Source: Thalassia testudinum
Taxonomy: Eukaryota; Streptophyta; Magnoliopsida; Alismatales; Hydrocharitaceae
NCBI GenBank assembly: GCA_037157565.1
Contig: JAZHRO010000054.1
Span: 15,855,501 to 15,919,500 of the forward strand
Reading direction: 5' to 3'
Length of the DNA stretch: 64,000 nucleotides
Shown: positions 56,581 through 64,000 of the stretch, piece by piece
Layout of the letters: each line of letters begins with the position of its first letter
Position numbering within the stretch: position 1 is the first letter of the stretch
The notes under the pieces: generated by a model
The model's database searches: none
What the model was told of the DNA's origin: nothing
What the model saw: only the letters and a program-made list of their open reading frames with translations
Made by a program: the position numbers and the translations under genes

Positions 56581-57835
56581 CTTGCTCATCACATTTATCT
56601 CCTTTTAAAAAAAAAGGGAGAGTAGATGCAAGTCTTCGTTATGCCCTCTAACGTGGGTTTAGCTGTAAAATATCCTCTATTTTTATTGGCATCGAGAAGG
56701 TCATAGGATGAAATCTCATGCCCGCTATTTTACTAACATTCCCCAGAAGAGAGAGAAAATTCCACTCATTTATCATACTTATCAGGCAATTTCCATCCTC
56801 CGACTCGAGAAAAAGAAAGGGAAGGACAAAAAAAACCACGATTTTGGACGAGCTCCAACGCGCCTCCTCTCGCATAATACGGCCACGCACGAGCCGCACG
56901 TTAACGTCCACGTGTTCAGCAGGCTCACCTGCACACCCACCCTCCATTTTACCGCGACAAGCAAGCAAAGGCGACCACCAACCACCAACCTCCTCCTATC
57001 CTCTCTGTAACGCGAGAACCGAAAAAGACAGAAAAAAAAAGGTCTCAAACCCCCCTTAATCACAACATTTAGCGACCTCCCCCCCCCCCCCCCCCACCCC
57101 CACCCCGCCCGGCTGGATTATAAAAAGAAATTCCAAAAACACGGGAAGAACACAGGCGCCACAAAAATCAAAAAGACTAGCAGTTCTCCCTCGGGGAACT
57201 CCTCAATTGGAACCCGACGGACGAAAAAAGCATCGTCTTATCACACCCACACACACTAAACTCGTCCCATTCACGCTCGGATCAATCGGAAGTCAGCCTC
57301 GACGAAGGTGGGGGGGCAAAAAATAAAAAAATAAAAAAAAGGAGGAAAAGAGAAACGGCACCCCAATCCACCACCAAGCAACGGTCGGATCGCACTCGAA
57401 TCTGGAATTCCAAGAAACCAATCAACAGAGAAATAGAGATAGATATGGAGAGAGATAGAAGACCGACACGGCAAAAGAGAGGGAGACCCCATCAAAGAAC
57501 GCGAGGGAAGGAAAAAGGGTCACACACCGATAGAGCGAAATCTCCCCCACAAAACACCAAGTTGGCCGATTTAATCATGAAAAGTGGGAAGAACCCACGT
57601 CGAGAATCCGGGGCTTTCACCCGTCCGTGCCATCAAAATCCCACCTTTCCTCGATCTCTCCCTCCATCTCGTACTACAGGGGCGACAGCGCAACAGCAAG
57701 CGTATTAATTATTTGGTTTCTCTGATATTTTTTTTCCCCTCCGTTTCGGAATTTTGGGGTGTGTTGATTTTTTTTGTTTGTTCTCTTTCGGGGGTCCTCA
57801 GGCTCAGTCCGCCCCCCTTTTGATATATTTCCCTC
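56581..57835. promoter_or_regulatory. Upstream region of the ARID4-type gene
   Basis: This GC-richer DNA precedes the gene. It includes a run of about 19 cytosines (57077-57095) that could form a G-quadruplex on the other strand. No protein family is recognised in the short frames on either strand. Confidence 0.4.

Positions 57836-57878
<43 letters not shown>
57836..57878. repeat. (GT)n(GA)n microsatellite in the gene leader
   Basis: A GT run is followed by about 14 GA repeats some 360 bp before the start codon. GA-rich tracts at this place are common in plant promoters and leaders and can bind BPC-type GAGA factors. Confidence 0.85.
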
Positions 57879-57881
<3 letters not shown>

Positions 57882-58216
57882 GAGAGATAGAGAGATGTGA
57901 GACGTAAACAGATGCCGTCCCCCTCTTGCTCCTCCTGTTTGTGATTATTATTATCATTTATATTTTTAATTCCCAATTCGTTCCCCTCCTTTTTTTGCCT
58001 CCCTCTTGCGGTGGGGATTTTTAAGTGCCGAGGGGAGGGCATTTGGGCATTAGGGTTTTCTCGGCGTTCCTCGCTTTATTACTCATCCGATTCTCGCCTT
58101 TCCGCCATCTCGTGGGTCGGATTTGGGGCTTCTCGAGGGAGGAGGAGGTCGAATCCGTCGGTGGACATCTCCGGATTTGGGTGGATTCGAAGTTGGTCGT
58201 GCGGATTTTGGTGGTG

Positions 58217-58228
58217 ATGAGCGAGTGA
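58217..58228 (+). promoter_or_regulatory. Four-codon upstream ORF before ARID4-type start
   Basis: ATG AGC GAG TGA ends five bases before the main ATG at 58234. If transcribed in the leader it would be a minimal uORF, which can lower translation of the main frame. Confidence 0.5.
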
Positions 58229-58233
58229 AGAAG

Positions 58234-61200
58234 ATGTTGCCCCCTCACGGACTCGCGAAGAGTTGCCCGCTTCTCGCCGTGGTCTGCGGGAGGAGGCCCA
58301 AGGGGGACGGGAAGGGCAGAAAGGCCCAGCCTTTCCCCGAGGTCGCCTCGTCCAGCCGTCTGGAGGTGCTTCCCTTGTTCCTTCTTCACGCTCTACTTGT
58401 TTTGTTTGGTGTGTTGTTGTGTGCGTCTGCGTGTGTGTTGTTGGTGTGGTAAAGGGGGGGTGTTGTGTTTGATTTCATGTTCTATTGCTTTGCCTTTCGT
58501 TTCGGTTCGAGTGGATTTTTTTTTTTTCTGTGTGGGAGAGTTGATGAGTGAAAATTCTGTCCTATTTTGCAGGTGCACACGCTCGTGAACCCGTCGGCAG
58601 AGAAGCTCAGGGAGGTGCTAAGGGCGGTGAACCCGAGCATCTTGTACTGCCAGGGGGAGCTGATCGAGGGCGAGGAGGAGGTTGGCCCACCGACTTGGGG
58701 TGGCGTGGATGCTTCAGACCTGGAGTCAGTTTGCTTGCTGGCTGGGCCGCCGGTGCCGAACATTGTAAGCTGGTGTTGCTTTCGGATTCCGGTTGCTTAG
58801 TGTCAGGGAGCAAGTTTCAGATTCCATAGTTTTTCTTCCAGACTTACCTTGCTCTGGTGGCAATTATGGAATTACGGTGTTTAGGCTATATCTAATTGCT
58901 GAAAGCTCGTATATGCACTCTTACAGATGTGGATTGAGAAGTAAAATTGGTTAAGAGTGTGAATAATGAATTGATGCTATTTAGGGTTGAAAAAGACTGG
59001 TTATGGTTAAAGATTATGTCGTCGTTAATTTGGTATGGCTGTGAAAGAAACAATGCTTAAATGGCCTCAATGGATCTTAATACACTTCACCTGTGGATAT
59101 CAGTTGATAGAGCGATGGGTAGTATTTCTTGGGAACTCGGTGCAATACTTTCATCAAGTTTCTTTATTCTGGGCGTACTTGGGAAGTATTATTTATTTAC
59201 TGTGATACTTTCATATTTTTTCAGTAGTTGTCTTTTTGACCTATGCTCCTATGAATCTAGGTGTATTTGGAGGTCCCAAGCAGTGAAAAAGTTGCTGAAA
59301 CCCTTCGTGCAAAGGTAAAACAGCTACTACTTGATTTATTGTAAAGAATCTAATTGATGCACATGTTCCCTTTTATGCATGGTATCTACTATGTCATTCT
59401 AATTTTTGAAGTGTGTGACTTGCAATTGCATCATATGCTATTAAGATGTTGTTTCAATGATGTATCTCATAAAGGTAATCTATTTTTATTACAGGGGGTT
59501 CCGTATGTAATATACTGGAAGCATAGGATTTCGTTCTCCTTTGGTTCCCACTTTCGTCAAGCATTATTCTCAGTTATACAAAGGTATATTTGTTCACTAA
59601 TATTTTCAAAAAATAAAAATAAAAATTGTTCATTAATTTTTTAGTATTAGTTGAGATAACTTCAGAATTTCACAATTATCTGTCTTCTCTAATGCAGCTC
59701 GTGCAGCCATATATGGGATGCCTTTCAGCTAGCTCATGCATCGTTTAGGTTGTACTGTGTACAGAATAACAATGTGTCTTCTAGCAGCCACAAGGTTAGT
59801 GGCAAACTAGGTCCACGTTTACTTGGGGAGGCTCCTAAGATCAACATCCCCTTATTGGAGAAGAACCTTGAAGACGAGGAAGAAGATTTATCCGAAGCAC
59901 TTCCGGCCATCAAGATTTATGATGATGCTGTAGATATACGATTTCTTTTCTGTGGATTGCCCTCCAAATTGGTAATACGTGGTGGATTTATGTGATTGGA
60001 TAACTCATCCTTGTCTTTGTTTATTGGGATTAGTGTAATCTAGTCTATTTACCATTTGGTTCTCCCTTTTTTCAATCCAGGACTCCAGCTCGTTAAGCGC
60101 TTTGGAGGAGGGCCTTAATGCACTCTTGAAAATTGAAGTGAGTCTGCTGTAACCTTTGTTTGTTTAATCTTTAAGCCAAGTAGAAAAGCCACCACTAATG
60201 TAGGTCAGCATGTCATTATCTACAAAAAAAAATTCTAATAATTTGTCAGTTTCCTGCATGTATTTGTAACTGATTGTTTGATTTTTAGTAGCCAGTATTG
60301 CTATGATTTTACTTTTAAGTTGTTGTATTGGTTTTTACCTTCAAAGTAAAATCTTTAGAAAGATTTTGACAAATTTACTCTCTCTTTGCCTTTTCAGATC
60401 CGAGGGAGCAAACTTCATAACCGAGTCAGGTAGATCTCACTGCCTTTGTTGATTTAATGGTGGATAAAGAATGGACAAAAATTTTGAGTTTTTTAACAGC
60501 TTGATATGCTTCAGCATGCAAATTTCTAAATTCTTGATTTTTGGCAGACAATTTTTTTTTTTTTTTGCTGTGAATTCAAGCAAAAATTAGGTTCTGTTAA
60601 TTGTGTCCATAAAATTTTTTTTCTTCCATTATTTTCTCTACTTATAACCGCACTACTACCCTAATTATTTGTGCTATTCATCAGTCAATCTGTAATAGTT
60701 CATATTTACTATCCATGAAATATCTGTTTATTTATGTCTAGTTTGATCCTGATAAAGAATCATTCCATTACAACTGTCACTGGTATGGGGAATGCATTGG
60801 AAGACTGTGTCTGAAGGCATGAATATAATACTTCAAACACATATGAGATTCTTATCACCCTATCCAACTTGCATTTAGGTGGCCATTATAAACTAAATTA
60901 TACCCACATTTCACAGACTGTACAGGATTCAGAGAGTGCAAGAGCCATATGGATTTAATTCTAGTGAGGGTAAGTCCAAAAACGAAACAGCTCAATATGT
61001 GATGCCTAAATGAACTGCACCATGGGTGTTTGGAATGGTGTATTCTAATACTCAAGTAATAATAATGTGAAAATTGATAACCATATTTTTCTTAACTGCA
61101 GCCTTTAGGAGGTAGACATGCCTCTGTCCAAATAGTTTTTGAAGTGCAACTGTTCTTTGATTTCATAGGTTTGTAGATCATGCAGAAATAGTGTTGTTTC

Positions 61201-63363
61201 ATCCAGATTTCTCCACATGGTTGGATGTGACTGCATCTTGCTCATAATGTGCAAGAATACATGTAGAATTAGAAATTTTAATCTTTAGAAAAGTAAGCTT
61301 GACTCAAATATGAATTTTGGACGCGGTTATTGGCTATGTTTATGGAGATGGACATACATTTTATACTTTCTATACTGCATTTGTGTACATTGCAAAGGAT
61401 AATTCTATATTGATGGTTTTCATCTCATATTATAGTGCCGCACCACCACCTCTCCAAGCTGCGAGTTTGACTCGAGGGGTTGTGACAATGCGCTGTGACA
61501 TGACAACTTGCAGTTCTGCTCATATATCACTATTGGTCTCTGGTAGTGCCCAGACGTGTTTTGACGATCAGGTTCGAGATTGTCAAGTTAATGCTTCTGT
61601 TACATCCATGTTTCTATTTTATGAAATTATTCATTACTATTCGTAAGCCTGTCCATGCAAATGTTTGTGACCACACAGTTACTGGAAACCCACATAAAAA
61701 ATGAACTGGTGGAGAATAGTCAGCTTGTCCATGCTTCGTCAAGTGGTGAGAGCAAACCAGATCTCTCTGAACCACAGAAATCTTCTTCAGTAGCTTGTGG
61801 AGCACCTACGGCTGAAGTTTGCGTGAAAGTTCCATCATGGGCAGCTCAGGTTAATGCTGAGTTTATTAATTAATCCAGCTCTTTTATCGTCTCTGAGTTA
61901 TAGTCAATCTGTGTAACCTTTGTATTCTTAACTATCGTGCGATTCATTCTTTGTTTCTAATTCTTATTTTTCTGGTACATGAATTCTGCAGGTGCTAAGA
62001 CAACTGGCACCAGAAGTTTGTTATCGAAGCCTGGTTGCACTTGGAATTGCTGGTATTCAAGGGTTAACGGTTGCCTCTTTTGAGAAGGAAGATGCGGAAT
62101 GTCTTCTCTTTTTCTCTAGTAGACAGGATAATCAAACAGATTACATTCCCTGGTCTCCTCCTGGTTGGTTTGTTTTTCCCCCTCCAAGCAGGAAACGTGC
62201 AGCGCCTGATCAAGAAATCCAGTTGATTACAAAAGCTGACAAAGCTTTGAATGGTGTGGGGGGAAGAGGCTTGAAGACAACACACGTTAGGCCAAGATTG
62301 AGAGTCGCTGCATTGAGACCTGTACCTCACACCCGCCAGCACAAAGTGCAGCCCTTCTTACGAGTATCTGAGATCGATACTTACAATGGCAGCCATCCAA
62401 AGCCTAGCATGGCTATTGCTCCATCTGTGAAACATACACCGCCTCCACCGGTGACACACAGGAAGTCTATGTCAAGTTCTCTACATGCTCAGCAGATTAT
62501 ATCTTTAAATCCACTGCCTCTAAAGAAACACAATTGCGGTCGTGCTCCAATCCAAGTCTGCTCCGAGGTATTGTTTGATATTCATGTATACTTTCACGTT
62601 AGTGCACCTTTCTCTCGTTAAATCTAGCTATCTGGACACTGTATGACAAATTGGACTGTGGATACTGAAAGGTAAAGGTTAGGGCCTTGATCTTGGGATT
62701 TTTATAGTTGCCTTCTAAGTTTTCCTGGTACTTGTGCGCAATGGGATTCTGAAAGAAGAAAGTCAGAAGAGAAGTTTGATGTAAAAAGCTTGAAAAGCCC
62801 ATTTGATAATTTCAGCTCTTCCCCTTAAAAAGTGAAATTCATATTTATGATGACACTTAGCACTATATTGAGGGTTCTTGTAAAATGTTCTACAGAAGGG
62901 TTTTTTTTTTCCCTATGTAGGGTCCAAGATCCCATGGTACTGTAGAATAATTTAGCGTATTTTCTCTTCTACCTAAATTCATTTTGTTTTCTCTGTAAAT
63001 TTATTTTAGTTTCATGAATTTCTGCTCATTCCTTGCAGGAGGAGTTTTTGAAGGATGTGATGCAGTTTTTAGTACTTAGGGGGCATAGCCGTCTTGTCCC
63101 TGCAGGGGGGCTATCTGAATTTCCAGATGCTATTCTCAACGCAAAACGTCTAGACCTTTATAACTTGTATAGAGAGGTAGGATTTCTGGTTTTAAGTATT
63201 AGAGTCTCGTTGCAATTGTTGTAGCTTTGCAGTTTATGATGCATGTGAGTATTTGTTATTTCAGGTGGTCTCTAGAGGTGGTTTTCACGTGGGCAATGGC
63301 ATTAACTGGAAAGGACAAGTGTTCTCCAAGATGAAAAATCATACACTGACGAACAGAATGACA
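58234..63363 (+). CDS. ARID4: ARID4-type AT-rich interaction domain protein, 3' end outside window
   Basis: Twelve exons can be read: 58234-58365, 58573-58764, 59261-59314, 59495-59583, 59698-59971, 60081-60137, 60398-60429, 61436-61571, 61679-61849, 61992-62567, 63039-63176 and 63265-63363. All have GT-AG borders and compatible phases, giving 650 residues before the gene leaves the window. The conserved plant N-terminal region includes YVIYWKHRISFSFGSHFRQA and WDAFQLAHASFRLYC. A middle part contains SAHISLLVSGSAQTCFDDQ, and a basic proline-rich stretch sits in the 192-residue exon 10. From residue 572 an ARID DNA-binding domain begins (EEFLKDVMQFLVLRGH, LDLYNLYREV, GGFHVGNGINWKGQVF); its last helices lie beyond the window. 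ARID proteins bind DNA in nuclear chromatin complexes. The symbol follows resemblance to Arabidopsis ARID4 (At3g43240) and is a family-level call. Confidence 0.93.
60430..61435 (+). other. Longest visible intron of the ARID4-type gene
   Basis: This 1006-bp intron separates the short 32-bp exon 7 from exon 8. It is AT-rich with a T-run at 60551-60563. No nested gene or transposon was recognised. Confidence 0.7.
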
Positions 63364-64000
63364 GTAAGAAAATTTTATTTTTTCCAAATTAACCTATTTT
63401 TGTTTGTAGAATCTTAGTGAGCCTTGCAAGGTTGGCTTGTCGATTGTGCAAAACTAAAATTCTTCTACAGTAACCAGGGGGTGGATTTAGCATAAGACGA
63501 GAGAAAATTATGTTAATGCCTGAAGCTAGAGAAAGATATAGCAGACAAATAAACTTATTAAAAAAAATGACAGGCAAAATAATTCTTTGCAGAATTACAT
63601 TGTAGCCTAGACTAATTGTATCTGGGCATCGTCCCAATGCAGAATTACTCTTTGGGAGAAATTTTTGTAACGTGCCTGTACTTATTTGATTTGTTTGAAT
63701 GGAGATGGTGGGTGGTTCCTTCTAGTTTTCAAAAAAAAAAAAGTATCTGGACTTTGGATCTGCTAAAAATGACACAGGAATTCAGATTTTCTATAAAATA
63801 TTCATCTTATGAATTTGGTGTATTTTTTGCAAGAAATGTAAAATTTTACTAATATGCGCTCATAAAAACCAAATTTAGTTTAACTTTTATTTTACTCCTT
63901 ATTCACTCCTCCATGCATCCCTCTTAACACTAAATATTGCCGGTGCTTCTTTTATAATGCACTCATGGTTTTTAGCACACAACTAAGGTGCAATGGTGAT
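63364..64000 (+). other. Intron of the ARID4-type gene running off the edge
   Basis: The donor GTAAGA follows exon 12. The rest of the window holds no sequence that completes the ARID domain, so the next exon lies outside it. Confidence 0.75.

Noticed and set aside
57077..57095. Poly-C run as an i-motif/G-quadruplex regulatory element
   Set aside because: A homopolymer run alone does not show function and may be length-variable or an assembly effect.

Overview
This is nuclear DNA of a flowering plant. Evidence: GT-AG introns, an ARID4-type chromatin gene with 12 visible exons, (GA)n in a gene leader, and plant LTR-retrotransposon lineages (Tat/Athila-like and chromovirus Ty3/gypsy, SIRE-like Ty1/copia, a TRIM-like element), a Mutator-like element (MULE) and a plant mobile domain (PMD) pseudogene. 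I cannot name the species from sequence alone.

Layout. About 1-38.7 kb is a nested graveyard of transposons. A decayed MULE transposase (21.13-25.6 kb) is followed by a decayed PMD gene (26.8-28.7 kb). A minus-strand Ty3/gypsy element has its 5' LTR at 20.61-21.13 kb, gag at 18.7-20.55 kb, protease/linker at 3.37-4.26 kb and reverse transcriptase at 1-0.8 kb; it runs off the left edge. Very long LTRs (2.5-3.9 kb) of a second, Athila/Tat-like family broke the gypsy element and the MULE. Two chromovirus-type solo LTRs (6.63-9.20 and 9.31-12.09 kb) sit inside one of those LTRs. A decayed chromovirus integrase/chromodomain end and a related long LTR fill 34.6-38.7 kb. Target-site duplications (TSDs) that I could read directly date several insertions relative to each other.

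About 38.7-64 kb is gene-bearing. A two-exon gene (39.74-47.59 kb) encodes a 197-residue protein of unknown function with seven cysteines at exact 8-residue spacing; its 7.25-kb intron holds a complete TRIM-like element. From 47.7 to 57.8 kb lie AT-rich DNA, a long-TIR foldback element, a SIRE-like solo LTR and simple repeats. From 58.23 kb to the right edge is an ARID4-type gene that continues beyond the window.

Main discovery candidate. Six independent copies of the long Athila/Tat-like LTR each carry an element matching the plant snRNA upstream sequence element (USE, RTCCCACATCG), then exactly 24 bp, then an 8-bp TATA-like box. In five of them a conserved GCCT begins exactly 23 bp after that box, the expected start of a U6-type Pol III transcript. 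In four of these the first T4+ run falls 187-242 nt downstream. This suggests an LTR-embedded snRNA-type promoter making a short structured RNA, beside a separate Pol II TATA promoter and an apparent LTR-encoded intron.
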